Origin: Sacculina carcini
Taxonomy: Eukaryota > Arthropoda > Thecostraca > Sacculinidae
Direction of reading: 5' to 3'
Length of the DNA: 64,000 nt
Assembly: GCA_916048095.2 (NCBI GenBank)
Contig: OU696570.1
Span: forward strand, 12,881,020-12,945,019
This document shows, piece after piece, positions 1 through 14,177 of the stretch (its first letter is position 1; each line of letters starts with the position of its first letter). The notes beneath the pieces were generated by a model, which was not told the origin of the DNA, searched no databases, and was given only the letters and a program-made list of their open reading frames with translations. The translations under genes and the position numbers were made by a program.

Positions 1-640
1 AAAATGTTAAGAATTCTGAAATTCAAGAAAACATTGCGGTACCTTGTATTGGGATTAATATTAACTTAGCATATTATGTTTATTGTTTGCATTGTGTGGA
101 TATTGTATTGCTCATATGGCGTGTTATATATAGTTGTGTGTGCACGCGTGCGTGTGTGTGTGAATGCTTACAGTAACATGTACAGTAAAAAGGGGTAACA
201 TGCTTAATATGGGATGCTAAATTGGGTAACAAGCTGAAAAAGGTTGGGAACCACTGACCTGACCTAACCAAAATTCTCGACAAAACCAAGATTCCAAAAT
301 TCCATAGACCAGATTCCACGAGACCAAAATTCTTCTTCGAAAAATCCAAATTTACATTCACAAATCACTGATATAATCCTGCAGGGCCATTACATCAAGA
401 GGCTCATCAGTTCATCTTATCACAGTCTGGGTCATTGAACCCGCCAAATTTTCGCTCTTGCTATCAATGTTTTATTATTGACAACATGCAATAGTCAAAT
501 CTCCTCTCTCAGCCAAAACACCATTGTATGCTTACTATAATTCAAACTCACTGTACACCAAGATCTATGAGGAAAATGCATTGTAGTTCTGTCCAATTGT
601 GCGCTATTCGGTTCAATTCGTAAATTCAAAGGTGACGTGA
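1..640. other. No gene seen
   Basis: A/T-rich DNA. A hAT-like right end, GGTTGGGAACCACTG, ends at 258 followed by CCTGACCTAACC; its left end is not visible. Confidence 0.6.
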
Positions 641-817
641 CAGTGGCGGCGCTAGGATTTTCGGTGAGGGGAGGCTACATGAGAAACATGATAACACATG
701 AGAAACTACACTAGAAATGTTCATGGTCACGATATTTTGGCGGGGAGCGCAGGGGGCTTAACACCTATGGGGCAAGGAGTTTAAGCCCCTTAACGCTCCT
801 CCTTAGCGCCGCCACTG
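641..817. mobile_element. Miniature hAT-type element, 177 bp
   Basis: Inverted ends CAGTGGCGGCGCTAGGA and TCCTTAGCGCCGCCACTG. The CAGTGGCG start is typical of hAT miniature elements. No clean 8-bp duplication is seen, so it is old. Confidence 0.65.
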
Positions 818-1419
818 TGTAATGGCTTCAGTGACCTCTCGCGACCCCTGTTATAGCTCATTCCCTCGTACGAGTGGTCAATCGAGGAACAATTTCGCTG
901 TGCGACCGTCCCCAGTCATATAAAACGTACTCCTGTGCACCTGACATTGTGTATATGTGTATGTGTGTATGTGTGTGTGTGTATGTGCGCATGCCAGCTA
1001 GTGATATGTCACACGTCATAAGCCATTCATAATGCATAGCATTGCTACTACGCAACATTTGTCATCTTCATAGGATGGGGAATTTGCGACCGCGTATATT
1101 GCCCTCATTCACCCGAATGCCGCAGCTTATTCCATTAGTTGATTATACTAGCATGCCTCAGTATTTTTACGAGGAAAATTTAACCAAAACATTTATATAT
1201 TTTACAAATACACTGAAAACGTATTCGTATGTTTGAGTTACTATGATGTTTTAATCGTTTTGTTGCAAGACTGTGTATATACATATTTATTTAGCCATTA
1301 GATTTGGCGATTTCATTTTAGTAACTGTTAATTTCTTTTGTTCCTTTTTTCATTAGCTTTCATTTTCCTGATTAAAACCGTTTACTTTTCGATCTCTCGT
1401 TCTCTCTACATCTCTTCAT

Positions 1420-1525
1420 CCGGTACATGTGGCCACCGCAGGGTGGTATAGTGCTTGCTCTCTTCCCATGCTACTAGATTTGCCTGTAATTAGTGATAAT
1501 AATAATTATAATAATAATTACACAG
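1420..1525. repeat. Retroposon 3' tail ending in (TAA)n, copy 1
   Basis: GTACATGTGGCCACCGCAGG, then CCCATGCTACTAGATTTGCC and an ATAATAATAA tail. Same tail at 6828 and 12850. Confidence 0.6.
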
Positions 1526-2217
1526 TCGTTCAGAAACTTGCGCCATGCACTTGAGACCTGTATGTGACACTACCTGTATATGCTGCACATACACAAGCCA
1601 ACTGAGGCAGTATATCGAGCGATAAAGCTTGTGTATGCATGTTCGTGCGTGTGTGCGTGTGTATGTGTGCAATACGTACAAAAACTACCTCATTTACCAG
1701 CCAAGCGCAAAGTTCACACGCACGCATACACACGCACGCACGCACAAACACCCTCAAACAAACATAATCACAAAACACCGTCTGTTTGTGTCACAGACTA
1801 TCGCAGACTCGAGAAGTTTCACTCGAACGCGCACGTACGTGGACATATTCTGTAGTGCCAGCGGCGAGATGAAAGCCGTGTCATCTAGCAACATTCTCCA
1901 TCCTTCCGCGACGCAACTCTGGCTCATTCGTATGTTGTTACGACCGGAACTGAAATCAGTTTGAGCCGTTGCGCCCGGGGCGAGGCAATTATCCGACGTC
2001 TGGTGACAATTTGTGCGAGTTATTCGATTCGTGTGGATGAGGGGGAGTCTATAGAAACAGAAGGTGCACCGTAGCAGACTCAATGATTGAATTGGAGCAA
2101 AAGCTTGTTAATGCAGTTTTGGATATGACTGTCAGACTTTGTACAACTCTTAAGCAGTAAGGTGGGCGTCTCAAACGATGTACTCTGAAACTTTAACATG
2201 CGTGCACACAATGTGTA

Positions 2218-2231
2218 ACACACACACACAC

Positions 2232-2262
<31 letters not shown>

Positions 2263-2301
2263 TACACACACACACACACATACACACACACACACACACA
2301 C
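2218..2301. repeat. (CA)n microsatellite with CATA interruptions
   Basis: About 84 bp of CA with several TA interruptions. Open frames here are repeat translations. Confidence 0.95.
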
Positions 2302-3242
2302 ATTTTCCCTGATCCAAACAGACTTGCAAACACTAGCGATTCGTGCAATTACATAATGTAAAAAGACGAAATGTCAAGCAAAATTTCCAGATGCACAATG
2401 GCGGGTGAAAATATATGTACAAGTTCTCTCTGTTAGGAACATGTATCCTATGGGGTGTCAATTTGACAGCTGGCTCTCATATTGATACAGAAGCGAAACA
2501 CAAATACACTGGCATAGACGTGCCACTTTTACGCATAAACAAGCAGTGTAAAATAACTCGTCAAATTTGCAGGATATTTTCGTTCTGAGGCAACATTCAC
2601 AATAAGAACTTCAGCTGATTGGAAGAAACCAACATCGACCACACCCTCGTGACCATTCATTGTATAATCTCAGCCTAAATTAACGCCAACTGATACTAAG
2701 TACGTCGAAGCACTGTGAGAACATTTCATTCTCACATTTCAGAGGGGAAGTTCAAAAGCTCGCGCATCGAAAGGTTGAGATCGTAAGGCATCGAAGAGTT
2801 CACAGAGCATGTGATACTTAGGGTTCCATCAGCTCTACGCATCAAATACCATCTCGAAGGTCTGAAAGGAGAACCACTTCATCTTCATTAGGGTACAAAG
2901 CCATCAGGGTACCGGGCACCCATTGTGAGCTCTCAGCAAGACTTCGAGCAAACATCAGCTCTGACATTGGCAGACTGTGATGTCAAAGTTGAGCGACATC
3001 GACATGTTGGGGGACTCCACTTCTGTCTGGTTATCTAATTGATTACCCTCGAGCCACCCTCGAGCTTGCAAGTTCGCAACATTTGATATCAATTGGGATA
3101 CATGCGTGTATGCGTACATGTGAGCTGGGTGTCACTCATTCAAACCAATTAGCTACGACAAGTGACGTTCAAACTTCGCAAATTGGATAAGACAAACACA
3201 CATGCACACACACACACAAACATACTCTTCTGCAATTCTCAA

Positions 3243-3345
3243 GGGCTCGATGGCTTAGTGACTGAATTATCTGAGCTGAGTTCACTGCTCTGAATCCGGC
3301 TCAGGTTCGCTAATTATTCCCATCGTTCAAATCCGCCGCGGATTA
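3243..3345 (+). repeat. tRNA-like SINE fragment
   Basis: GGGCTCGATGGCTTAGTGAC (A box) and, about 75 bp on, CGTTCAAATCCGCC (B box). It does not fold as a complete tRNA. Confidence 0.45.
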
Positions 3346-4093
3346 CCGCCGTAGGTGAATATGTGATGTTACAAGCAGGCTGGGACAATCAAGTAGAGAT
3401 GATCGGAGTTAGTAGAGGAATGAGAAAACATGACTAGAATCGGTAGAATCGCGCAAAGAGAAGAAATCGGGAAAGAGGAACCGGGCAGAGCTCGGGATGA
3501 TAGGTAGACCCCTACCATCCGATCCTAACGTCCTACTTCATAATAATGCGAGTATAAAGGGTTGACTCAATACGAGGCTCCAAATGCGCAATACTTCACT
3601 AGAGAAATCCCGACACATATCTTCAATAACTGCTACCACACGCATATGCAAGAAACCACAAAAATACACACAAATACACACAAAACATATATTCCAGACA
3701 GAAAAACGCCTAGTAGAGACGCTACGCTATGCAAAAGAAGCCAAAAGAGCCGAGTTAGTCTGCTACGTCTAATATAATATTGTATAACAATTCATGCCGA
3801 CTAACACCTCGACAGTGATATAAGCGTCCGCGAGTTGTTAATAGTGCAGTCCATTACAACGACACCGCAAATCCCTCTATGCAATTTCACAACGGAAGAG
3901 GGTTGAGTAGCGAGGGTAATCCTCCTACACGAACACACACACACACACGCACATACCCATTGTGAGTATACAAGCCGGCACAAACCACAATTGGTGTAGG
4001 AAAATTAGATGCGTTCGCTTTTCGATTAAACAGTCGCGGCGTTTGTGTATGCATGCGTGGACATGGATGAACATGTGTCTGTTTGTGTGTGTA

Positions 4094-4127
<34 letters not shown>

Positions 4128-4179
4128 TGTAAGTTGTGCACGCATCCCTTATAATCTGGGCGTGTGTTTGCTCTTCACA

Positions 4180-4338
<159 letters not shown>

Positions 4339-4740
4339 TTAAACATATTCAGACGCACACATTTAGAGGGAGGTTGACGCACACTCACTCACAATACTTC
4401 AATAGACTAGACCAGGGTGTCAACATAGAACACATTTCCCTCTGCGTATTTGTATATATACGTGTGTATGTGTGTGTGTGTGTGTGTATGTATGCGTGTG
4501 AAGTGTGAGAGAAAGCCTGCCTGCGACTGAAACTCAATCACCGACGAGCCGTGTGATCGAGGACTCTCAGTAGTGTCGTGTGCAGCAAGTTTTCGTTGCT
4601 GTGTGAAATGAAATTGTGTACAGGCAAATATAATGCTGCACTAAGTACTAGCTATTGATCTAGTATATACTACTAGTATATCAGTGTTAGATGGTGATTA
4701 GGTTCCTTATTAGCTATCGTATATCCATATACCGTGAAAA

Positions 4741-4811
4741 GTCTATTTCAGCGGCATGCCGTTCTATTTTTCAAATCTTTCCCCATAGTGACGTTCAATC
4801 AGAGGATGCCA
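4741..4811. repeat. Short palindromic repeat GAGCGGCATACC, copy 2
   Basis: TCTATTTCAGCGGCATGCCG and CCCCATAGTGACGTTCAATC match 62172-62236. Possibly a small miniature transposon. Confidence 0.5.
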
Positions 4812-4850
4812 TTCAAATAAAGGTATGTGCGATTTTTTTTCGCTGTTTTG

Positions 4851-5174
4851 CAGTGGCGGCGCCAAGAGCAGGCTTGGGGGGGGCCAAGCCCCCCCAAAAA
4901 TATGCCAAGCCCCTCCCCCAAGCCCCCAAAAATCATAATCAGGGATATTACAATTTATTACCACTGTAAATAAAGTCCTGTAATTTTGGTTCAAGTTCGA
5001 GGACTCAATCAGTGGGGCCTAGTTCCTTATTATAATATTATGTAGTCAGCGTTCGAGTGTAGTTCTTCATGCTTCGCCAAGCCCCCTCAACTTTTTCCTT
5101 AGCCTCCACAACTCTTTCCTTAGCCCCCCCCCCCCCTCAGCTCCCCCATCGGAAGAATCCTGGCGCCGCCACTG
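4851..5174. mobile_element. Miniature hAT-type element, 324 bp
   Basis: Ends CAGTGGCGGCGCCA and TGGCGCCGCCACTG, perfectly inverted for 14 bp. Flanks CTGTTTTG (4843-4850) and CTGTTGTG (5175-5182) agree in 7 of 8 bases. G- and C-runs lie next to both ends. Related to the element at 641-817. Confidence 0.8.
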
Positions 5175-5348
5175 CTGTTGTGGAAAATGATGAGTTGGTT
5201 CATTAAAAAGTGGGTAATCAGGAAAAAGGGATACAAACCACTGTTCTAAAACCTCTGCCTTTTCCTCTATGTTGCGAGGGATTAATAACACCCTAGGGCA
5301 TGTAAACACTTCGCCGCAGGCGACATATATAATATAATTGTATAATTA

Positions 5349-5604
5349 TGCATTTGAACACAGCAGTGGATAAGGCTATGTTCGTGTGCAATTTTGCGGG
5401 GGCAAAGCCTCACGACCCCGGCTGGCACACCGCAGGTCCGGCCGCCACAAGGGTTATCGCAGTCACGGCCAGCACACGAAACCCGCCTTGTGGCAATTGG
5501 GCTATCGTTTTAAGAAACGAACCCAGCCGTTTCACCTCGCCAGGGAATCGAACCCTGGACCTCTCGTGTACAAAGCGTACGTTTTAGCCACTCGGGTAAG
5601 AGGC
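5349..5604 (-). repeat. tRNA-derived SINE with a Ser/Leu-type head
   Basis: On minus: CCCGAGTGGCTAAAACG (A box), then CAGGGTTCGATTCCCTG, a perfect 5-bp T-arm with B box, then a GC-rich body ending near CATAGCC...CACTGCTGTG. The acceptor stem does not pair cleanly. Its tail recurs at 11762-11797. Confidence 0.6.
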
Positions 5605-5667
5605 GGACATACACGTTCACAAACGTATTTGTATGAAAGCAAACAACTCAGCAAAACTACAGTCTTC

Positions 5668-5735
5668 CCTGCGGTAGGGGATGAAAATACTGCCGCCGTA
5701 CCCGCTGTGTGTCGTGTAAGAGGCGAATAAAAGCC
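5668..5735. repeat. Dispersed 60-bp repeat, copy 1
   Basis: GCGGTAGGGGATGAAAATAC, GCCGCCGTACCCGCTG and TAAGAGGCGA; recurs at 36590-36650. Confidence 0.6.
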
Positions 5736-6226
5736 AACCTCATTCTCCTCCTATGTTAATCCGTTCTCTTTCGTGCGATATTCAAGGAGAGCTCTTTCTC
5801 ACTGGAAAGAATATACCAAATATAATTGATGAAAGAAAGATATATCGTAATATATAGTGATATATCGTAATTATCGCATTTATCGTAATATTATCGCCGA
5901 TACGTTAGACACTTGGCATATGCACATGTATGTATGTATGTAAGTGTGTGTGTGTATGTGTGTGTGAGAGAGAGTGCAATGTAGAGCATGTGGTATATAG
6001 TGAGGCCTATGCGATACACAAAGAAGCTGATATTAAAAACCACCAGAAGTAATAAATTATGCATACACTAACACACACACACACCCACACTCACAAGCAT
6101 ACATGCAAACCTACATGCACTCTGACGCATACAACATGCAAGTTCATGCAAACATACACACATACACACACACACACACACATGTATCCAGATTCATGCA
6201 TAATTGGGACTGTGTAAAAACAACGT

Positions 6227-6227
<1 letters not shown>

Positions 6228-6288
<61 letters not shown>

Positions 6289-6350
6289 ACACATACACAC
6301 ACACACACACACATACACACACACACTCACACGGAGACACACACACACAC
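6228..6350. repeat. (CA)n microsatellite
   Basis: A pure run of about 55 bp followed by an interrupted stretch; a further CA run lies at 6150-6180. Confidence 0.95.
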
Positions 6351-6827
6351 AATCAGTTTTTATCAGGGCGGATGCTTGAGGCAAAACAGTTGCGTATAAA
6401 GAATTTTGCATTAGTTGCGCTTTCCATGAATACGACATGATAGAACATATTCAAACCCAACATAGAGAAACGACTGTTGTACCTTGGTATTCTGTTACTC
6501 TGGTAAGCGTAAATAACACAGGCGCAAGATCGATTCGGTACAAATTTAAGCGGTACGACAATTTGAAATGTTTTCTTCAAACTATACACATAAAAATAAA
6601 ACTGAAAATCATATAAAATCGAGCAAATACGTTCCGGTTCAAAAGTATTCTGAATAATCAGAATTCCAATCATCACATCAACCCGTATCAACACCAGATT
6701 CCCAGCATGATTCATGCTGAAATAATATGAAATCATTGAATATTATTCGATTTCAGTCTCTTCATTAGCCCTCATTTTCCATCAAACTCGTATTTCTCAA
6801 ATCCTGTCTTTATATATTTTGGGCGCT

Positions 6828-6912
6828 TTTAGTACATGGGACAACCGCATAGTGCTTGCACTCATCCCATGCCACTGAACTTGCCTGGAATAAAAAACAA
6901 TATTAATATTTA
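6828..6912. repeat. Retroposon 3' tail, copy 2
   Basis: AGTACATGGGACAACCGCAT, then CATCCCATGCCACTGAAC, TTGCC and an A/T-rich tail. Confidence 0.6.
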
Positions 6913-7201
6913 TATTTATTTATATTTATTAATATTATATTAATATAATATTAATAAATAAACAATACTAAAAATAGTAATATGAAAAGCAGCAGAATAT
7001 ATTTATTTTGAATTATGCAAGCTGACTTCTTTATTGACGGTGATAAAGTCCCAACACGCACAGACAGACAGACAGACACATGCGCCCCCGCACACCGTAC
7101 TTCCTACACGCGCATTGACAAGACAATCATATTGCGAGCGCGAAAAAAACAATGCACTGGCCGTCAGAAAACTCGCTCCCAACACGACAGCTCGCGTGCT
7201 A

Positions 7202-7202
<1 letters not shown>

Positions 7203-7266
<64 letters not shown>

Positions 7267-7288
7267 ACACACACATACACACACACAT
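7203..7288. repeat. (CA)n microsatellite
   Basis: A pure run of about 58 bp, then CATA-interrupted. Confidence 0.95.
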
Positions 7289-9388
7289 ACTTGACAGGTC
7301 GACATGCAATAAACTCGTAAAAAGCGGTCAGTTGCCATTCGTCAAGTGCTAGAGTAATAACCGACACACGCCATAACAAAGACGCCTGGCCAGCCGACGT
7401 ACTGACGCAACCGCCTGAAACACTTCCGTCAGCAGGCAACGAGTGAAAAATTGAATGCCTCACATTTAGCAAGGTGGCAGAGTTCTCTCCCAATGCCGTT
7501 GGAGTGAGGAGCTGGATGAAATATTTCAAAAAATGGTTTACCTTTATTGTTTTCGAGCGACAGACAAAACTACAGACCTTCTTACACATCAATCCGTGAT
7601 CCCGTAATTACCCGCAATGAAAAACAATTAATTCTATCATTTTGAAGACTGTTTGGCATTCCTCTGGCGACTGCTGGCTTGGAAATGAAAGAAGACACTT
7701 AATAAAAGAATGAATACGTATAGAAATCGTACAGCCGCCTGCGTGCGTTATGTGAATTGGAGATCGGCTGTAGTTTCCTTTTTGTTGAAAGATATCGTCG
7801 AATAAACAGACAAAAATATTTAGCAATTTCTTCAGTACCCTCTGAATAGTATGTGTCATTATCGGGTATTTTAAAACCAAAGCAGGCCATTTAGTGAACT
7901 TCAATATTCGAATGGACGTCAGGATTTTCGTCTCAGGAACTGAGAGCAAAATACCGGAATAGGACGATGCTCAGCCCTGGCCGATCTAAGGAAACGATTT
8001 TCCAGACTTCCTGTACAAAATACAACTAGACATTTGATGGAGGATTCAAGTATACACCACTACCATCCATGGTTTTTCCGCTTAATCTGTTGAATTATCT
8101 GCTGCTCCCAGCTTAGCTGCTTATCGATTCTATCGTTTCCCATGGTACATGTGTGTCTCGAGAGCAGCAGCGTTGATGCATGGAACGAAAGAGCATGCCA
8201 GTTTCCTGTTTGTTGTGGATTGAGTGGAAGCGTCAGAACACGGCAAGTTGGAACAATGGTATGAGCGTCAGGCTCAAATCATGACGAGGAGAGCATCACC
8301 ACTGAACTGTGATTGAGCTGACAAGACAATGCATCGAATACTACACGTGATATCTGTCCTGCACAATGTCTATGTACGCATGTTCTAATTGCATCCAATC
8401 CTGAGGTGGACTTACGGTGCGATGTAGCATTCACATAAGCTCTTATCTTCGGGTCTGACCGAGAGGTCGGCGTCATTCAGGCGCAACTTGAGGACACTCA
8501 TCAAACAAACAGCTTGAGGAGATATTGGAGCTAAGGATATCGCGCCCCATGCACAATCTCACTACCTCAGCTCAACTACGACATCACTATCATCACAGAT
8601 ACCTCAACCTAGCTAAACTAAGAGAGCCGGAACTGAGGCGGAACCAAACGTACCTCAGACGTAGCACCGTTGTTCCCGGCGAATTTCACCATCGTATAAG
8701 TTCTGTCAGTGTAAGAATCGAGAGACTACATGAACAAATCCACGACAAAAATGTGACCAATACTGAACAAAGTCCTCAATTATTGTGAGTTTTGGTGGGT
8801 AAATTCATGTGTTCAGTGTGTTCTTAAAGTGGATACACGCTGCTGTAATATTCGACAATACGAGTTCCCTGATGAAATCGATACTCCCTAACAGCTTGAG
8901 TATATCGCGGCTATTCTCAGCACGTGAGGGAAAATGCGCACTTATTTGAGTCAACCATTCTACATGAACGTGATTTTGACAGCTCATTCTGATCGTCCAA
9001 TTTTTGACAGGGCGTTTGGCAGCTGCCAAAAGCCGGAGTGTGAATGTTCATTCAACACACACAAATACACTCACACACACACACACATACACACACACAC
9101 ACGCGCGCTCGATATACAGGAGCATTGACAGCCGCTGCGGTGAAATGCTACGAATGGCAGCTGTCGCCAAAGACCAGGGCGAGATTGAAATGTATTTTGC
9201 AGAATTAGAACGGTAGCATAGCACAAACACACACACACGCACCGCAGAGCTGCTCTGATCCACTGGGTCGTCAGAGGTGCCGCTATAGTGCTGCGGCGTG
9301 CTGCGGCGATAAACGTTCGTCGATTGCCAGTCACGAAACGCTCCGAATTGACATTATCAACAAATAGCGCTCGAGTGCCCGTGCCCGT

Positions 9389-9421
<33 letters not shown>

Positions 9422-9685
9422 GCGGCAATTTGGACCTGCCACCACAGACGGCCAATCCATGCACGTGACTCAAATATCTATCCAGTTAGGAAGTGCACAC
9501 ACATACACATACACACACACATACACATACACACACACATACGTACACACACGCCAGGCCACATATCCACATAAACATACACAAACATAAACGTAGACAT
9601 ATCGACTAGATCTTGGAATAGACCTCATCGATGTGTCCCAACCTCGAAAAGTTCGTAACATCCAGGTGTACGTGCATTGATTGAT

Positions 9686-9733
<48 letters not shown>

Positions 9734-11402
9734 ATGGACGTAGATTTGTGTCGAGGCTCGGGGGGGATGACAGCTATCATGCATTAGTGTTCAAAGTTGA
9801 CTCAGTTGGTTAATTGCATGGAACCCTCAACCATATTCGGCCTATTCAATTACAACACACATACACCTCAATGAAAAGCATTATTGCGGAGTACAATTGC
9901 ATATTCATCCCCCAGTCAATTTTTCGAGCAGCATATTACCCCAGGATATATGCCCATGATGTGTGTCATAAACTTGGCTTACGAGAGGAGGTAGGCAGGA
10001 ATAAGTGAACGACTCGCATGTTCCAAACGTCATAATTGTTTTCCAACTTTTAATTGTCGCCCAAGCCGGCGGATCCAGAGAGGGGGCTCAGGGGGCTGAA
10101 ACCCCCCAATATTTCCATCAACTCCTCATAATCAAGAGGTTCACTAGAAGAAGCCAATAAGACATATATTTCAGTAGAATTTGTGGATATAAACATAATC
10201 GCACATTATTGTGTGTGTGAATGTGTGTATATATGATTGGAAAATGCCCCAAGTCCTATCCTTCACTTGCTACCTAGTCACTCGTACATAATTCATCCCA
10301 TTGCACTCTGAATACGCTACTGGCCTCCGATGTTGTTATTTTGTTTGTAACTTTTCTAGTCAGTGGAGATTTGTAGAGCATTCCTCGTTATTTTCAGCTG
10401 TACAAATGAGTTCTTCGTAACAAGTGAAATAACTACGTGGCTTTCAGTCTGGATGTATTTTGTGTGTCGTTATTGAGTATCGGCTAATTCCTCCTCAATT
10501 CAACGTAAATACCACCAATAACAAACGTATCGAATCATATCGAAAAGGAACTGTAGTGACGTAAAATGTAGTTGCTACAGAACAACCCCTTATACACGGC
10601 GACGAAACCCTACCAAGAAATTACATTCTTATAAAAGTGTCAAGTAACCGTTTCATTTCACTACACAGTGTTGTTGTGCGTTGTTTGTACTTGTAATTGT
10701 TCAGTGAGAACAAAACTTTAAGCTGCCACGGACGCCAAGTTGCGAAGGCCCGCCTCTGCTGCTGGAAGAAGCAATATTCAATTAAAGTCTTATCAGACTG
10801 AACAAGTCAATATTTGAGTTTATAAATGAACTGTACGCTGAAATTGGCCAATGAACCGTGCCAATTTTGAGTTGTTCAGCGACAAATGAACAACAGATGA
10901 AACAGCGACCGATGACAAATCAGGGCAAGCACAGAACACGCTGTCTAATCAGCGACAGAACACATTAAACAGACAGCACAAGAGCTGAGAACCAGTGCCA
11001 ATTGGACGGAAACTGCGAGAAATATTTGATCAACGGTGATAAAGCCCGGCATAATGGTTGCCAATCAACTCTAATTCCTCCAGAGGCGGATCAGGCGTGA
11101 AAAGCGTCAGAGCTGAGCTCTGACGGCAAAAACAAAACGGTTCCATTTGATGTTAGCTAGTGCTGTATAAGCTATATTGAACTGAATCGCATTGAGTGGC
11201 AATGAGTGATCAATTTTATTGAACAACTGTTCTCAAATCGGTCAGCACATCTAGTTACAGATCACGCCCTAGAAAAAAATCTGCTACTACGCAAGACGTA
11301 AATAAAAGTACTCTGTATGGCTTGAGCGATACAAATGCTGGGTAAATGGCATTGAAATGAAGAAGTCAAAAAGAGGATTGATCTGGATCATGAATCAGGC
11401 TA
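7289..11402. other. No gene seen
   Basis: CA/TG tracts at 9060-9103, 9392-9420, 9498-9552 and 9687-9731. A partial G/C-run miniature-element remnant lies near 10070-10120 (GGGGGCTGAAACCCCCC). Nothing else is recognised. Confidence 0.6.
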
Positions 11403-11660
11403 AATTAAAGGTTAAAGGTTAAAAGCCTCAAGTGACAGCTGTTACACGGGAATATGCCGAAGCTTATGAACACACAGGTCGCTGCCACCACAGAACCAAC
11501 CCTCTCCACTCTATGGCGCCAAAAGGACGAAAGACGTATTAGAGACAGCCACCTCCCCACAATGCATGTCACAACTCATGACTGATATCTGGAACCATCA
11601 TTTACTTCTGGGTGGACAGGGGCTGTTGATCATTTACTTCTGGGTGGACAAAGAAATGTT
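11403..11660 (-). repeat. Second copy of the tRNA-Val-like SINE, head missing
   Basis: Shares GCCGAAGCTTATGAACACAC, ACGTATTAGAGA and the TGGGTGGACAGGGGCTG block with the copy at 58.9 kb, and has the same AGGTTAAAGGTTAA tail. It lacks the tRNA head, and TCATTTACTTCTGGGTGGACA is duplicated in tandem at its end. Confidence 0.7.
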
Positions 11661-12090
11661 TGTCCGTACACGGTAATACCATGTTTAACTACACAGCGCT
11701 TTACTATAAATACCATAAATACGCTTTACTATAATTTCCATGATGAAGATATGATAATTACGCATTTTAACACAGCAGTGGAAAGGCTAATGTTCGCTTA
11801 AATTATAGATATGATAAATAGCCAGCCAACCGCCATTCTGAAGAAATCCATGAACAAATATCGTAGAATCACGTATAATATTTATTGAGGAATGAAACGA
11901 CGTTGAGTCGATGTTTTTTTGTAGACGCACTTGAACACACCACCAGATTAATTGCAGTTTCATGCACACGCGCACGGTCGAAATTACGCTGACACACGTG
12001 AACAGCTGCGGATTTTAGCGAGCAAACATGCCCATCGACAACAGAGACCCCATAGACCAGCACGTGATTGAGCTATTTCCAGCCAGGTGT

Positions 12091-12093
<3 letters not shown>

Positions 12094-12150
<57 letters not shown>

Positions 12151-12316
12151 CACACACACACACGCACAAATCCACGTGTTCGCGTATACTACGACTATAC
12201 TACGACTACGGGCATGTACAGCAGAAAGCTTCTTTAGTGCACCCCTGGTATAATGTCCGCTGAATATATATCGACCTCGAACGCTTAAGTGATTACACGC
12301 TGTGTGTGTGTGTGTG

Positions 12317-12356
<40 letters not shown>

Positions 12357-12535
12357 TGCGTGTGGGTAGCATCGACTGGTATCCATCACGCGTGTGACGT
12401 TCGGGGCATGCAGATCGCTGTCAATTGGTAATCGGCTAGTGAACGGTGGTGGTTACTCACACACACACAAACACACACTCACACACACACACACACACTC
12501 ACACACACATACACACACATACACACACACACACG
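12094..12535. repeat. Cluster of CA, TG and CA microsatellites
   Basis: (CA)n at 12094-12163, (TG)n at 12301-12355 and (CA)n at 12457-12535. The opposite senses allow hairpin formation between neighbours. Confidence 0.95.
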
Positions 12536-12849
12536 CAATAATATCATACGCATCAGGATTACAGGCAATATGGTAATGTATGTGTGTGTGTGTGCTTGTG
12601 TGTGCTTGGTCACGTGCCGTAGCAATGCGAATTCGACCACGATATGGAAAGAAAGCGCAGGTAACCCTAGCATGCTATCTTCATTGACGGTGGCATTCAC
12701 ACACCGTTATTACAATATGATATGATATGGTTTGAATGTGTGGGTGGTAATGATGATACAGATGCAGTGGAAATATTCAGGGATATAGCCTTCACTAGCA
12801 GAAGACGAAGACCAATCATTTTCGAACTATCTTTCTATTCGCATCATTT

Positions 12850-12954
12850 TGGGTGCTTCCAGTACATGGGACCATCGCAGAGTGGTACTTGAGCTTGCAC
12901 TCGTCCCATGCTACTGAATTCTCCTGCAATTAATAATAATAATAATAATAATAA
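12850..12954. repeat. Retroposon 3' tail, copy 3
   Basis: AGTACATGGGACCATCGCAG, CGTCCCATGCTACTGAATTC, then (AAT)8. A shared end plus a trinucleotide tail is typical of non-LTR elements of the RTE/CR1 kind. Confidence 0.6.
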
Positions 12955-14177
12955 CCAGGCGACATCACGCAAAAGATAGGGATTGAATGCATTGGCAATG
13001 TGAATGCACGGAAACGCAGTTGCAGAATTCAAAGCCAGTTTTAGAATTCACTAGAATAAATCAGCAATGCTAGGTGAGCGCTAAGAAATTGAAAATACGA
13101 GATAACACTCGTTACACGGGATAATTTCTGAATAATATGTGTTGTCCAAGTCGAATCGACAATAAAACCAGTACAACTTATACAGTGCACCACGGATATA
13201 AGATAATCCTGATTATAAGAGGGTATTTTTTCGGACCCGTCTTATATACTTTTTGTGAAAATTTCCCCGGATATAGGAGACATTTTCTCTACTCCCGACG
13301 ACTCTCTTATATTCGGGATTTCGATATAACAAACTATGTGTCAGTCCAAAGAGCACAACATAACATACGCTATATAATTGTTTACAAGCCAATTCCAGAA
13401 GTAAAAATAGTGACATACACAATGCAGATGCACGGGAAAATGACTTTGCAACAGTTTATCTCGTCCACACTCGGATGATTCAATTTTTATTTATTTATTC
13501 ACACGCTGCAACGAGTCATATATTATTTATCTATATATACACACTGCCCCGTACCAAATTTGGCGCATATGCCTGCTCTACACTCACACACACACACACA
13601 CACACGCACACACACACACACACACATACACACACACGTGATAATCTTGCGTGTTCTGCTCAAACGACACGTGCGCAGTGCGCGCCAAAAATCACGCGCC
13701 ATTTGTCTTGTCTCGGGCGTATGCGCGTGCGGGCGCGTGCACGCCACTCTGCGTGATGGTTGATGTCTGGCAAATTGAAATTTATCAGCCCAGCAAGCGT
13801 TGCGCGACACCACGCTTTACGACGTATGTTTGTATGCGCGTGTGTGTGTGTGTGTAGGTGCGGCCCAATGTTTTAAATATTGCATATCGCGTTGGCCGTA
13901 AAAGAGCGACAGGCAGGACAACGCCAAAAATAATATATAAAATCGCGTGCTGAGTTGACTGGTTGTATGTATGACAGCCTAGCTGACATACGCACATATT
14001 CACCATTACACACGCTCACAGACACGATGTTAAAATATGCATTCACAATCGCATTTTTGTGCGAATCGCAGGTGCGCGTAAAACGCAACGCACAAAGTGT
14101 AAATTGAAACATGCATATTGAACGCGAGCGAGGTAAAGTGTAGGAAACATAAGCGGGCACAGACGGATAGATTAAAC

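Larger units (their letters stand above)
818..3242. other. No gene seen; repeats only
   Basis: Holds the retroposon tail at 1420 and microsatellites at 950-985, 1640-1672 and 2218-2301. Open frames in 1500-2080 are partly CA/TG translations and have no recognisable motif. Confidence 0.6.

Noticed and set aside
5530..5604. Functional tRNA gene
   Set aside because: Only the T-arm is perfect; the acceptor stem and anticodon arm do not pair properly, and the tail sequence recurs elsewhere.
13182..13340. Possible pogo/Tigger copy (CAGTGCACCACGGATATAAG)
   Set aside because: The left end resembles a Tigger terminus after TA, but no matching right end was found.
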